Origin: Mucilaginibacter sp. OK283
GTDB lineage: Bacteria > Bacteroidota > Bacteroidia > Sphingobacteriales > Sphingobacteriaceae
Direction of reading: 5' to 3'
DNA length: 64,000 nucleotides
Assembly (NCBI RefSeq): GCF_900110415.1
Contig: NZ_FODR01000002.1
Location: 372,001 to 436,000, forward strand
Below are positions 24,750-32,786 of the stretch, in pieces. The notes beneath the pieces are model-generated. The model made no database searches and was not told the origin of the DNA. It worked only from the letters and a program-made list of their open reading frames with translations. The position numbers and the translations under genes are program-made. Position 1 is the stretch's first letter, and each line of letters opens with the position of its first letter.

Positions 24750-25733
24750 ATGAGGATATTAATAGTAAACAACACCCGCATCCCGGCGCCTAAATATGGC
24801 GGTACCGAACGTGTTATCTGGTGGCTGGGTAAAGAACTAAATCGATTAGGCCATGTGGTTACATACCTTGTTGCGCCAGGTTCAACCTGCCCTTTTGCCA
24901 AAGTATTGGTTTATGACCCTGCTGTTGACATTAACCTTCAGGTACCCGACGATGTAGATGTGGTACACTTTCACTTCCAGGTAAATGGATTTAGCAAAAA
25001 ACCTTATTTGATTAACGTACATGATAATCCCGGCTTTGGGCAGCAGCTAAATCGAAACTCCGTATTTGTATCTGCCAACCAGGCATCGCGCTACGGCGGC
25101 GAAGCTTTTGTACACCACGGCCTCGACCCGGACGATTACCACAAGCCCGATCTGTCAAAAAAACGGACACATGCCCATTTCCTGGCCAAAGCCGCCTGGA
25201 AGGTTAAAAACGTAAAGGGCGCTATTGATGTAGCCACCCAAAGCGGCAATAAGCTGATTGTATTGGGCGGCACACGCCTCAATTTAAAAATGGGGCTGCG
25301 GTTTACACCAAACTTAAATGTAAGGTTTAAGGGCATGGTTAATAACGATGCAAAGGCCGCCGTGTTGAATACTTCCAAAGCATTGTTGTTCCCGGTATTA
25401 TGGCACGAGCCTTTTGGGTTGGCTATTATTGAAAGCCTGTATTTTGGTTGCCCGGTATTAGGTACGCCCTACGGATCGCTGCCCGAACTGGTGCCGGCAG
25501 AAGTGGGGTTATTAAGCGATAGTAAATCGGACCTGGTGAACGCACTTAAGGCGATAAATCAATTTAGCAACCAGCACTGTTACGAATATGCCATGGATAA
25601 CTTTATGGTACATACCATGGTACAAAAATATCTTAAGTTGTATGAGCGTGTATTAAATGGCGAACAATTGAATTTGGGATTACCAACATTACAGGTTGCC
25701 AACACGGTGAAGTATTTGCCCTGGAGTGATTAG
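24750..25733 (+). CDS. Family 4 glycosyltransferase
   Basis: GT-B fold retaining glycosyltransferase, 327 aa. The start MRILIVNNTRIPAPKYGG is characteristic (donor-side glycine-rich loop PKYGGTER), and the C-terminal domain holds the GT4 signature FPVLWHEPFGLAIIESLYFG, with the EX7E-type glutamates that bind the nucleotide-sugar, followed by CPVLGTPYGSLPEL. No signal peptide or membrane segment: a cytoplasmic enzyme, probably acting on envelope glycans or a soluble acceptor. An in-frame TTG four codons upstream is less likely as the start. It is alone in its direction apart from murB 150 bp downstream. Confidence 0.9.
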   Translation: MRILIVNNTRIPAPKYGGTERVIWWLGKELNRLGHVVTYLVAPGSTCPFAKVLVYDPAVDINLQVPDDVDVVHFHFQVNGFSKKPYLINVHDNPGFGQQLNRNSVFVSANQASRYGGEAFVHHGLDPDDYHKPDLSKKRTHAHFLAKAAWKVKNVKGAIDVATQSGNKLIVLGGTRLNLKMGLRFTPNLNVRFKGMVNNDAKAAVLNTSKALLFPVLWHEPFGLAIIESLYFGCPVLGTPYGSLPELVPAEVGLLSDSKSDLVNALKAINQFSNQHCYEYAMDNFMVHTMVQKYLKLYERVLNGEQLNLGLPTLQVANTVKYLPWSD

Positions 25734-25884
25734 AATAGTTTTCCTTTTAGTACCTGTTTAACCAAATCAATTAAAATTCCGAAATTCGCCCCCAATAATT
25801 CCGGCATCAAACATCCGGCATCCGAAACGGTGAAACCCTCTTTAACACCTTTGAAAAATAGACTAATTGTTAAAAATCAACACC

Positions 25885-26904
25885 ATGCTGCAAATACAGG
25901 AAAACGTATCACTTAAAAACTTTAATACTTTCGGCATAGATGCCCAGGCGAGTTATTTTGTGGAAATAGCCCATGAGGATGAGCTGGTTGAACTATTTGC
26001 CGACCCGCAATGGCAACAAACCGAGCGGTTGGTTTTAGGTGGAGGTAGCAATTTGTTATTGGTTACCAATTTTGATGGCCTGGTTATCCGTATGAATATC
26101 CGGGGCATTGAACACCGCATTAGCCATAACGATGTATTTGTAGAGGCCGGCGGCGGCGAGGTATGGAACGATTTGGTAAACTTTTGCGTTGCCCGTGAAT
26201 ATGCCGGGATTGAAAACCTGAGCCTGATTCCGGGCTCGGTTGGGGCATCGCCCATTCAAAACATTGGCGCGTACGGCGTAGAACTTAAGGACGCGTTTGT
26301 AAGCTGCAGGGCTTTTGAAATTGCCACCGGTGCATTTAAAACGTTTAGCAAAGCCGATTGTAAATTTGGTTACCGCGAAAGTGTTTTTAAAAGCGAGCTG
26401 ATGGGGCAGTATATCATTGTATCGGTTAAATTTCATTTATCGCTTATCCCCAACATCAATACCCAGTACGGTGCAATAGGGCTTGAGCTGGCCAGCCGCG
26501 GCATTACATCGCCTACTATAAAAGATGTATCGCAGGTAGTTTCACATATCAGGGTATCTAAACTGCCCGATCCTACTACCATAGGCAATGCCGGTAGTTT
26601 CTTTAAAAACCCGGTGATCAGCCGGCACGAATTTGAAGCTGTATACACTAAGTTTCCAGATGTGGTTAATTACCCGGCTGCCGATGGGCAGGTAAAATTA
26701 GCTGCCGGATGGCTTATTGAACAATGCGGATGGAAAGGAAAAACCGTTGGCCACACCGGAACATGGCAGAACCAGGCCTTGGTATTGGTGAACCACGGCG
26801 GTGCCACCGGAGCGGAAGTTTACAACTTTTCGTCGCAAATTATAGACAGTGTGTACGCTAAATTTGGCGTTATGCTACAACGCGAGGTGAATATTATTAG
26901 TTAA
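25885..26904 (+). CDS. murB: UDP-N-acetylenolpyruvoylglucosamine reductase
   Basis: FAD enzyme of peptidoglycan precursor synthesis: reduces UDP-GlcNAc-enolpyruvate to UDP-MurNAc with NADPH. The length, 339 aa, matches the E. coli-like type I enzyme. Motifs: NTFGIDAQA at the start, VLGGGSNLL, the FAD loop LIPGSVGASPIQNIGAYG, the active-site Tyr-Arg-Glu-Ser in GYRESVFK, GNAGSFFKNP and the C-terminal LAAGWLIEQCGWKG and NHGGATG. The ATG at 25885 fits family length; a TTG at 25867 would add six residues. Confidence 0.97.
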   Translation: MLQIQENVSLKNFNTFGIDAQASYFVEIAHEDELVELFADPQWQQTERLVLGGGSNLLLVTNFDGLVIRMNIRGIEHRISHNDVFVEAGGGEVWNDLVNFCVAREYAGIENLSLIPGSVGASPIQNIGAYGVELKDAFVSCRAFEIATGAFKTFSKADCKFGYRESVFKSELMGQYIIVSVKFHLSLIPNINTQYGAIGLELASRGITSPTIKDVSQVVSHIRVSKLPDPTTIGNAGSFFKNPVISRHEFEAVYTKFPDVVNYPAADGQVKLAAGWLIEQCGWKGKTVGHTGTWQNQALVLVNHGGATGAEVYNFSSQIIDSVYAKFGVMLQREVNIIS

Positions 26905-26923
26905 AAATTTAAATTTTAACTAA
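26897..26923 (+). terminator. AT-rich hairpin over the murB stop codon
   Basis: TTAGTTAAAAATTT followed by AAATTTTAACTAA is a near-perfect palindrome (one extra A). It is weak because it is all A-T but correctly placed as a transcript end. Confidence 0.35.
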
Positions 26924-27040
26924 ATCTTCAATTTTGTTTTCATTTGTTTTCAATAAAAATTTTGCAATAATCTTTGTTTTTATATTCTAAGCAATAGTTG
27001 TTTTTGTTGCTGTTAATGTCTTGACAGGCAGGTTGTTGGT

Positions 27041-27074
27041 TTTGGTATAAGTGTATAGTTTACACTTATGTTTG
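27041..27074 (+). promoter_or_regulatory. Promoter with a palindrome in the spacer, upstream of the ECF sigma gene
   Basis: TTTG (27041-27044), 22 bases, then TATGTTTG (27067-27074) matches the Bacteroidota -33/-7 pattern. Between and overlapping them lies a perfect 9-bp inverted repeat, ATAAGTGTA (27047-27055) and TACACTTAT (27061-27069), a plausible repressor site. The ATG is about 97 bases further on. Confidence 0.55.
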
Positions 27075-27170
27075 CTTTGCTGATTTTTGGGGCCGTAGCC
27101 TGTTTTGTGCTGTATTTAATACAGTACTGGCACTATGCTTGCCTAACTGTTAACACAAAACTTTAACAAA

Positions 27171-27707
27171 ATGACAAAGATTGAGTTTAACACCCTTGTA
27201 CTGCGCCAGGCAACTTCGTTAAGATCATACGCCTTACATTTTACCCATGACGCAGACGATGCTAACGACCTTGTTCAGGATACAATGTTGAAGGCCATAA
27301 CTTATTACAATAAGTTTAAAGAAGGTACTAATTTAAAAGGATGGTTATACACCATCATGAAAAATACGTTTATTAACAACTATCGCCGTTTTGTTAAAAT
27401 GAGCACATTTGTTACCAAAAGCGACGAGATTTCTTCGCCAAACCTGGTATTCAGTTCAACAAAAAATCAAGGCGAAGCTAAATTTGTGATGGATGATATT
27501 AAAAGAGCTTTAGATAGGTTGCCAGGCGATTATTACGTGCCATTTACCATGTATTTTGAAGGACACAAATACCATGAGATTGCCGATCATTTAGAGATAC
27601 CGATAGGTACTGTAAAAACCCGGATACACGTAGCACGTAAGCTATTGAAGAAAAACCTGAAAGCATACGATAACGGCATTGCCAAACCCGTTTACGCCGA
27701 AAACTAA
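27171..27707 (+). CDS. ECF-type RNA polymerase sigma factor
   Basis: Sigma-70 family extracytoplasmic-function sigma factor, 178 aa. Region 2 (about 10-75) shows DADDANDLVQDTMLKAI and GWLYTIMKNTFINNYRR; region 4 (about 115-165) shows LPGDYYVPFTMYFEG and the helix-turn-helix HEIADHLEIPIGTVKTRIHV. No anti-sigma gene lies next to it, unlike the usual SusC-linked sigma/anti-sigma pairs. In related bacteria this kind of orphan sigma is found ahead of carotenoid genes; here a lycopene cyclase follows two genes downstream in the same direction, after a strong terminator, so a link is possible but not shown. Its own promoter carries a palindrome. Confidence 0.93.
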   Translation: MTKIEFNTLVLRQATSLRSYALHFTHDADDANDLVQDTMLKAITYYNKFKEGTNLKGWLYTIMKNTFINNYRRFVKMSTFVTKSDEISSPNLVFSSTKNQGEAKFVMDDIKRALDRLPGDYYVPFTMYFEGHKYHEIADHLEIPIGTVKTRIHVARKLLKKNLKAYDNGIAKPVYAEN

Positions 27708-27733
27708 ATTTATAAACTCAACCATATATAAAT

Positions 27734-27764
27734 AAAAAACCCGCTTACCAATGGCGGGTTTTTT
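27734..27764 (+). terminator. Intrinsic terminator of the sigma gene
   Basis: AAAAAACCCGC (27734-27744) pairs perfectly with GCGGGTTTTTT (27754-27764) around a 9-base loop. Confidence 0.88.
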
Positions 27765-27862
27765 GTTTTGAAACATTATGGGTTTCAATTTGTACTTTTG
27801 ACTAAGCCGTGGCAGTCATCAGAAACTGTTAACACATCGCAATAACGGCTAAATTGCACCTC

Positions 27863-28408
27863 ATGAACAACCGTATCTATTTTATTGCATCCGTTATCCT
27901 GATGTTGTTTGTTACCCAACAAAGCCGGGCAGACGAGCCTAACCTGAGGCATATCCGCAGTTTGCTGATGGTGTGCATGAATAACAGCAAAACAACCGAT
28001 TCACTATATAAAAGCCTGGCGGTAATTAAGAACCCCGCGGGGGTAATTACAGCATATTTGGCTACCTTATCGGCATGTAAGGCCAAGCTCAGCTGGAACC
28101 CTTATATGAAGGTAAAGCACCTGAATAATGCCGAGGCAACCTATAAAACAGCCGTAAACGCTGATCCGCATAATATCGAGATCCGTTTTTTGCGCTTCTC
28201 CGTTGAGCACAATGTGCCTGGTTTTTTAGGTTTTAACAAGGATTTGGTTACCGACCGCAATGAAATTATAACTCAGCTCGGTAAAAAGAATTATGGTACC
28301 GGCGATAAGGATTTAACGGTAGCCATCATCAAATTTCTGCTGAATTCTAAACGCTGCACCCCGGCGCAAAATGAAGATCTGAACAAACACTTAGCCGAAT
28401 TAAAGTGA
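27863..28408 (+). CDS. Exported protein preceding lycopene cyclase
   Basis: A 181-residue protein with a signal peptide (IYFIASVILMLFVTQQSRA). The mature part is helical and looks like one or two TPR-type helix pairs (SWNPYMKVKHLNNAEATYK and NIEIRFLRFSVEHNVPGFLG), but no definite repeat consensus. I do not recognise a named domain. The final codons overlap the GTG start of the lycopene cyclase by four bases, so the two are translationally coupled and probably act in the same process. Start chosen at ATG 27863; a TTG three codons earlier is possible. Confidence 0.75.
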   Translation: MNNRIYFIASVILMLFVTQQSRADEPNLRHIRSLLMVCMNNSKTTDSLYKSLAVIKNPAGVITAYLATLSACKAKLSWNPYMKVKHLNNAEATYKTAVNADPHNIEIRFLRFSVEHNVPGFLGFNKDLVTDRNEIITQLGKKNYGTGDKDLTVAIIKFLLNSKRCTPAQNEDLNKHLAELK

Positions 28409-29097
28409 GATACACTTACCTGGTCATCAATGTATTGACGGTATTTTTTCCGTTTGTATTATCGTTTGATAAGAAGGTGCATTTTTATAAAAGCTGGAAA
28501 TATATATGGCCGGGCATGGCTACAACCGGCCTTTTCTTTTTGTTTTGGGATGTACTATTTACCATGAAAGGCGTATGGTCATTCAATCCACAGTATATTA
28601 CCGGTGTTACAATGTGGGGTTTACCGTTTGAGGAAGTGCTTTTCTTTTTAACCGTGCCGTTTGCATGTATTTTTATCTATGCCTGTTTAAATTATTATAT
28701 AAAATGGCAAATAGATATGCGGTTAACCGGTATCATTAGCAGCCTGGTGATTATGTTATCTGTTTTGGGGCTTATTTTTTATTATAATAAGATTTATACA
28801 GCAGTTACTTTCGGGCTTTTGCTGATCTTGCTACTGATGCTTCAGTATGTAATTAAAACAGAATGGCTTAGCCGGTTTTACATGGCATACGTAGTTGCGC
28901 TGGTCCCATTTTACCTTGTTAATGGAATTTTAACAGCCATCCCGGTGGTTATATACAACAATAGTCAAAATATGGGCAAAAGGGTAGGGACTATACCCGT
29001 AGAAGACCACTTTTACTTAATGGCGCTGTTACTTATGAATATCGGCTTTTTTGAGTACTTTAAAACAAGAAAAAAAACGGATGACCGATCTGCCTGA
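28405..29097 (+). CDS. Lycopene cyclase domain membrane protein (CrtYcd type)
   Basis: Integral membrane carotenoid cyclase of the heterodimeric CrtYc/CrtYd fold in one chain, 230 aa with about seven helices. Two homologous halves are visible; the conserved acidic motif appears as GLPFEEVLFFLTVPFACIF and again as IPVEDHFYLMALLLMNIG. It converts linear lycopene ends into beta-rings. GTG start overlapping the previous stop (GTGA). The cyt-b5-like gene overlaps its end. No phytoene synthase or desaturase is in this window, so the rest of the pathway lies elsewhere. Confidence 0.9.
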   Translation: MRYTYLVINVLTVFFPFVLSFDKKVHFYKSWKYIWPGMATTGLFFLFWDVLFTMKGVWSFNPQYITGVTMWGLPFEEVLFFLTVPFACIFIYACLNYYIKWQIDMRLTGIISSLVIMLSVLGLIFYYNKIYTAVTFGLLLILLLMLQYVIKTEWLSRFYMAYVVALVPFYLVNGILTAIPVVIYNNSQNMGKRVGTIPVEDHFYLMALLLMNIGFFEYFKTRKKTDDRSA

Positions 29098-29335
29098 ATA
29101 CACCAAATCGCAACTGGCCCTGCGCAACGGGCAGGATAAGCCCCGGATTTGGGTGGCTTATAAAGGTATTATATATGATGTAACCGAAAGCCGCCTATGG
29201 CGTAATGGCAAACACTATGAGCATTGGGCCGGCCAGGATTTGACCCCCGAGCTCGTTGATGCCCCACATACCGAAACGGTGTTTGAAAAGTTTGAGAAAG
29301 TGGGTAGGCTAAGCGCAGGCCCCCCAGCCCCCTGA
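29081..29335 (+). CDS. Small cytochrome b5-like haem-binding domain protein
   Basis: Soluble one-domain protein of 84 aa resembling cytochrome b5. The opening YTKSQLALRNGQDKPRIWVA, then YKGIIYDVTES and GKHYEHWAGQDLT, followed by APHTETVF, match the fold; the histidines of GKHYEHW and PHTE stand near the usual haem ligands. Probable electron donor or haem carrier. It overlaps the end of the lycopene cyclase by 17 bases, so it is the third gene of this small operon; it could serve a carotenoid hydroxylase or ketolase (inference). Start ATG 29081 rather than 29051, which lies deep in the upstream gene. Confidence 0.82.
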   Translation: MTDLPEYTKSQLALRNGQDKPRIWVAYKGIIYDVTESRLWRNGKHYEHWAGQDLTPELVDAPHTETVFEKFEKVGRLSAGPPAP

Positions 29336-29345
29336 AGGGGGAGCT

Positions 29346-29386
29346 AAAAATATAGGCTGCTCTCCAAAGAAACAGCCTATATTTTT
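29346..29386 (+). terminator. Strong terminator after the cyclase operon
   Basis: AAAAATATAGGCTG (29346-29359) pairs perfectly with CAGCCTATATTTTT (29373-29386), 14 bp, 13-base loop. It works in both directions. Confidence 0.85.
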
Positions 29387-29398
29387 AACCCGCAATTC

Positions 29399-29436
29399 AA
29401 AAGCCCTCTCCTTTGGAGAGGATTTAGGTGAGGCTC
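29399..29436 (-). terminator. Short REP-like repeat directly after the PfkB-kinase stop
   Basis: Minus strand: GAGCCTCACCTAAATCC, then CTCTCC-AAA-GGAGAG, GGC and four T. It starts on the base after the stop codon, exactly like the copy at 13131-13169. Confidence 0.7.
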
Positions 29437-30351
29437 TTATATCTCAAACTTGGCCAATCCCACAAATTGGGCTATGCGGGCAGCAATTTCTTCCTGTGTC
29501 AGGTTTCTTAATCTTTCAGATCCAAACTTCTCCACGCAGAATGACGCCAGGGCCGAGCCATAGATGATGGCGTTTTTCATGCTTTCGAAGCTCACGGTGC
29601 CCGCTTTGGCCATATAGCCGATAAACCCGCCGGCAAACGTGTCGCCTGCGCCTGTGGGGTCAAAAACCTCCTCTAAGGGAAGGGCAGGGGCGCTGAATAT
29701 TTTATCCTCATGAAAAAGTAGGGCCCCATGCTCGCCTTTTTTAATAATAAGATATTGCGGCCCCATTGTTAAAATTTTACGGGCAGCCTTTACCAGCGAA
29801 AATTCGCCTGATAACTGGCGTGCTTCGGCATCGTTGATGGTTAGTACATCTACCAGCTTCAAAGTTTTCAGCAATTCATCCAGGGCAATATCCATCCAAA
29901 AGTTCATGGTATCCATTACAATGAGTTTGGGGCGGTTTTTAAGACGTTCGATAACGCTTTGCTGAACCTGTGGTGATAAATTGCCCAGCATGAGGTATTC
30001 GCAGTCCTGGTACGATTCGGGAATTATCGGATCGAAATCGGCCAAAACGTTTAGCTCAGTAACCAATGTATCACGGCTGTTCATATCGTTATGGTACCTG
30101 CCACTCCAAAAAAACGATTTCTCGCCCTGTTTAATTTGCAGCCCTTCGGTATCTACATTGTGTTTGTTGAGGTCTTCAATCTCGCTTTGTGGGAAGTCAT
30201 CGCCCACCACGGCAACGATATTTATATCGTCAAAAAAGTAAGAAGCGCCCAAACTTGCGAAGGTTGCCGACCCGCCGACGATTTTATCCGTCTTCCCGAA
30301 GGGGGTCTCAATTGCGTCAAATGCCACAGTACCAATAACTAACAAACTCAT
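29437..30351 (-). CDS. PfkB-family sugar/nucleoside kinase
   Basis: Ribokinase-fold kinase, 304 aa from the start MSLLVIGTVAFDAIETP (the longer reading to 30420 runs through the tRNA-side leader and is unlikely). The N-terminal signature GKTDKIVGGSATFASLGASYF holds the substrate-binding glycines; the C-terminal signature is DPTGAGDTFAGGFIGYMA, with catalytic Asp in GAGD. The group phosphorylates sugars or nucleosides such as ribose, adenosine or inosine; members with this TVAFDAIETPFG opening occur throughout Bacteroidota and the substrate is not certain. Single gene, divergent from tRNA-Asn, with a REP-derived terminator. Confidence 0.92.
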   Translation of the reverse strand: MSLLVIGTVAFDAIETPFGKTDKIVGGSATFASLGASYFFDDINIVAVVGDDFPQSEIEDLNKHNVDTEGLQIKQGEKSFFWSGRYHNDMNSRDTLVTELNVLADFDPIIPESYQDCEYLMLGNLSPQVQQSVIERLKNRPKLIVMDTMNFWMDIALDELLKTLKLVDVLTINDAEARQLSGEFSLVKAARKILTMGPQYLIIKKGEHGALLFHEDKIFSAPALPLEEVFDPTGAGDTFAGGFIGYMAKAGTVSFESMKNAIIYGSALASFCVEKFGSERLRNLTQEEIAARIAQFVGLAKFEI

Positions 30352-30383
30352 GGAAAATATTTTAATTTTTTTTTGCGCAAATA

Positions 30384-30414
30384 TTGTGAAATTACCGCAG
30401 AAATTATACTTTTG
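30384..30414 (+). promoter_or_regulatory. Promoter of tRNA-Asn
   Basis: TTG (30384-30386), 20 bases, TACTTTTG (30407-30414): a good match to TTG-N19-23-TAnnTTTG, placed to start transcription about 15 bases before the tRNA. Confidence 0.7.
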
Positions 30415-30437
30415 CACCACTCCAAACGGAAAAATAG

Positions 30438-30514
30438 TCCTGAGTAGCTCAGCCGGTTAGAGCATCTGACTGTTAATCAGAGGGTCGCTGGTTCGAGCCC
30501 AGCCTCAGGAGCCA
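30438..30514 (+). tRNA. tRNA-Asn (anticodon GTT)
   Basis: Complete cloverleaf: acceptor TCCTGAG pairs with CTCAGGA, D-arm AGCTCAGCCGGTTAGAGC, anticodon stem CTGAC-type with loop containing GTT between CTGACT and AATCAG, T-arm GCTGG-TTCGAGC-CCAGC. The CCA end is encoded (30512-30514). Confidence 0.97.
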
Positions 30515-30529
30515 CAAAATCAATGATTT

Positions 30530-30561
30530 ATCCCCACTCTGGCGAGTGGGGATTTTTTTTT
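30530..30561 (+). terminator. Intrinsic terminator of tRNA-Asn
   Basis: ATCCCCACTC (30530-30539), 4-base loop, GAGTGGGGAT (30544-30553), then a T-run. Confidence 0.9.
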
Positions 30562-30644
30562 CTCGCACAATTTTTGAAAAATTCACATTTCGTATGGTTA
30601 TCAAATACTATGCTTTCCGTCGGGCATGGTGGCCTAAATAATAA

Positions 30645-32360
30645 CTATATTTCGCCGCGTTGTAACGCTGCTGCCGCATGATTGGCCGCACGGGCAGTTA
30701 GTGCCATAAACGTTAACGAAGGATTTTGTGTACCGGTTGAAGTCATACAGGCACCATCTGTGACATATACGTTCTTGCAGGTATGTAGCTGGTTCCACTT
30801 ATTGAGCATTGATGTTTTAGGGTCTTTACCCATTCTTACCCCGCCGATTTCATGAATATCAAGTCCTGGATTTTGCCCACTGTCGGCGGTAATAATGTTT
30901 TTGCACCCCGCTTTATCCAACATTTCTGCGCCTTGTATTAAAAAATCTTTTAATAATCGCGCATCGTTGTCATCATAGCCAACTGAAATTCGCAATAACT
31001 GTATGCCCCATTTATCTTTGAGATTGCTGCTCAATTGCACCATATTGTTAACCTTAGGAATGGTTTCGCCTTGCATCATCATAAAAACGTTCCACGGCCC
31101 CGGCTCACTTATTGCCTCTTTAAACCCTGCCCCCACTGTTGGTCTATCCGTATTATGTCCCCAAGCAGCACGGGTAGCCGTATAAAAAACCATATAACCC
31201 CTTAAAAAATCTGTTTCTTGCTTGTACAAATTTCGAAAATTTGGCATCATCACTGCGGTTGGCCTACGTCCGTAATAATACTTATCCATGGGGCCGTCAA
31301 AACTTGCCGTCATCGAACCCCTATAATTATGAAATGCAATATATTTACCCAACAGGCCGTGGTCATTCCCCAATCCGTCAGGAAAACGCTTAGAAGTAGA
31401 ATTGAGTAAAATAAGGTTAGTATTCAACGTAGATGCATTCACGAAGATAATCTTAGAAAAATATTCCACAGCCTTGTTAGTATGAGCATCAATTACGCGA
31501 ACACCTATTGCTCTTTGCTTGCTTTCGTCATAAATGATGGAATGAACAATGGAATCTGGCCGGAGCGTTAATTTTCCTGTTTTACTGGCCCAAGGTATGG
31601 TTGATGAATTAGAGCTAAAATAGCCTCCAAACGGGCAACCCCGCTCACATAGGCTACGTGCCTGACATTGTCCTCTGCCTTGTTGTAAATGAATTTCTTT
31701 AGGTTGTGTCAGATGAGCACATCTACCTATAATCACATTCCGGTCGCTGTAATTAGACATTATCCGTTTTTGTATCTCTTTCTCAACCACATTCATGGTC
31801 CAGGCTGGCAGAAACTCGCCATCAGGCAGTGTTTCGAGGCCATCATGATTCCCGCTTATACCAACAAAGTGCTCAACATGGCTGTACCAGGGAGCAATAT
31901 CTTCATAACGGATCGGCCAATCAACAGCAAACCCATCCCGGGCTGGACCTTCAAAATCGAATTTGCTCCAGCGCTGTGTTTGGCGCGCCCATAATAATGA
32001 TTTGCCACCTACCTGGTAACCCCGTATCCAATCAAATGGTTTATCTTGCACATAGGGATGTTCTGCATCTTTAACAAAAAAATGCTCACTTGCTTCGCTG
32101 AAAGCATAACAACGCTCTGCAATAGGGTTACTTTCTTTTATCTGAAGTGGCAAACGTCCGCGATGCGGAAAATCCCAGGGGTTCATGGTTGCAGTAGGGT
32201 AATCTTTGATATGTACTACGTCTTTACCTCTTTCCAGCAGAAGGGTCTTGAGGCCCTGCTCACAAAGTTCTTTAGCAGCCCATCCGCCACTGATGCCCGA
32301 ACCGATGACAATTGCATCAAAAGTGTTATTCTGAAGTTCATTAAAATTTACGTTCGCCAT
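30645..32360 (-). CDS. GMC-family oxidoreductase
   Basis: FAD-dependent glucose-methanol-choline oxidoreductase, 571 aa. The FAD fingerprint FDAIVIGSGISGGWAAKEL opens the protein, the GMC segment GYQVGGKSLLWARQTQRWS follows, then the cysteine-rich stretch CQARSLCERGCPFGGYFSSN typical of the sugar-dehydrogenase branch, and a C-terminal active-site part DGACMTSTGTQNPSLTFMA, with the conserved NP. This branch in Bacteroidota includes 3-dehydrogenases for glycosides. No membrane subunit-3 or cytochrome gene is adjacent, which is unusual for the branch. No signal peptide: cytoplasmic, or carried by a partner. Its end is convergent with tRNA-Asn. Confidence 0.93.
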   Translation of the reverse strand: MANVNFNELQNNTFDAIVIGSGISGGWAAKELCEQGLKTLLLERGKDVVHIKDYPTATMNPWDFPHRGRLPLQIKESNPIAERCYAFSEASEHFFVKDAEHPYVQDKPFDWIRGYQVGGKSLLWARQTQRWSKFDFEGPARDGFAVDWPIRYEDIAPWYSHVEHFVGISGNHDGLETLPDGEFLPAWTMNVVEKEIQKRIMSNYSDRNVIIGRCAHLTQPKEIHLQQGRGQCQARSLCERGCPFGGYFSSNSSTIPWASKTGKLTLRPDSIVHSIIYDESKQRAIGVRVIDAHTNKAVEYFSKIIFVNASTLNTNLILLNSTSKRFPDGLGNDHGLLGKYIAFHNYRGSMTASFDGPMDKYYYGRRPTAVMMPNFRNLYKQETDFLRGYMVFYTATRAAWGHNTDRPTVGAGFKEAISEPGPWNVFMMMQGETIPKVNNMVQLSSNLKDKWGIQLLRISVGYDDNDARLLKDFLIQGAEMLDKAGCKNIITADSGQNPGLDIHEIGGVRMGKDPKTSMLNKWNQLHTCKNVYVTDGACMTSTGTQNPSLTFMALTARAANHAAAALQRGEI

Positions 32361-32589
32361 GGTGACTTAAGTTTGTCAATGCAAGATAATAACGGAATGC
32401 ATAAAATGGAACACCGTTTTTACCGATGTAGATTTGCGCTGCCTCCTGTTTCCTATTTTACTTTATCCTTCTAAACGTTAAAGCAAATGAATTTGGCTTT
32501 CTATGCCGCCTGCAGTTTATGCCTGGTTAATGTGTTTAACATCAATTATTTGGGTGCTATTAATCATTCTTTAATGCCAGCTCTTTAAA

Positions 32590-32597
32590 TACTTTTG
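32590..32597 (+). promoter_or_regulatory. Candidate -7 element before the small ORF/Usp unit
   Basis: TACTTTTG matches TAnnTTTG and ends 21 bases before the ATG at 32619. No clear -33 TTG. Confidence 0.45.
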
Positions 32598-32618
32598 AAG
32601 GTATCAAATACAAAGGTT

Positions 32619-32786
32619 ATGATTAACAGGAATAACCCGGGCCCTTCTGCCGGCGGCCGGCGTCCGCTGGAAACGGAGATTCCGCTTTCTGAAAAAGATG
32701 AGCAGGCCCGTTGTATGGAACGCATGCGAAAATTGCAAAGCGAAGCGCTTAAACTATGGCACGAATTAAAAGAGAAACGTAAATGA
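32619..32786 (+). CDS. Small charged helical protein, coupled to a universal stress protein
   Basis: A 55-residue protein starting MINRNNPGPSAGG. The N-terminal third is Pro/Gly-rich, and the rest is one long charged helix (LSEKDEQARCMERMRKLQSE through KEKRK). No known domain. The stop overlaps the ATG of the next gene (AAATGAAA), so the two are translated together. A candidate promoter lies just upstream. That it is real rests on this coupling and the helical pattern. Confidence 0.6.
   Translation: MINRNNPGPSAGGRRPLETEIPLSEKDEQARCMERMRKLQSEALKLWHELKEKRK

Noticed and set aside
24623..24793. 56-codon plus-strand frame before the glycosyltransferase
   Set aside because: Overlaps the start of the real gene in another frame, with no recognisable protein pattern.
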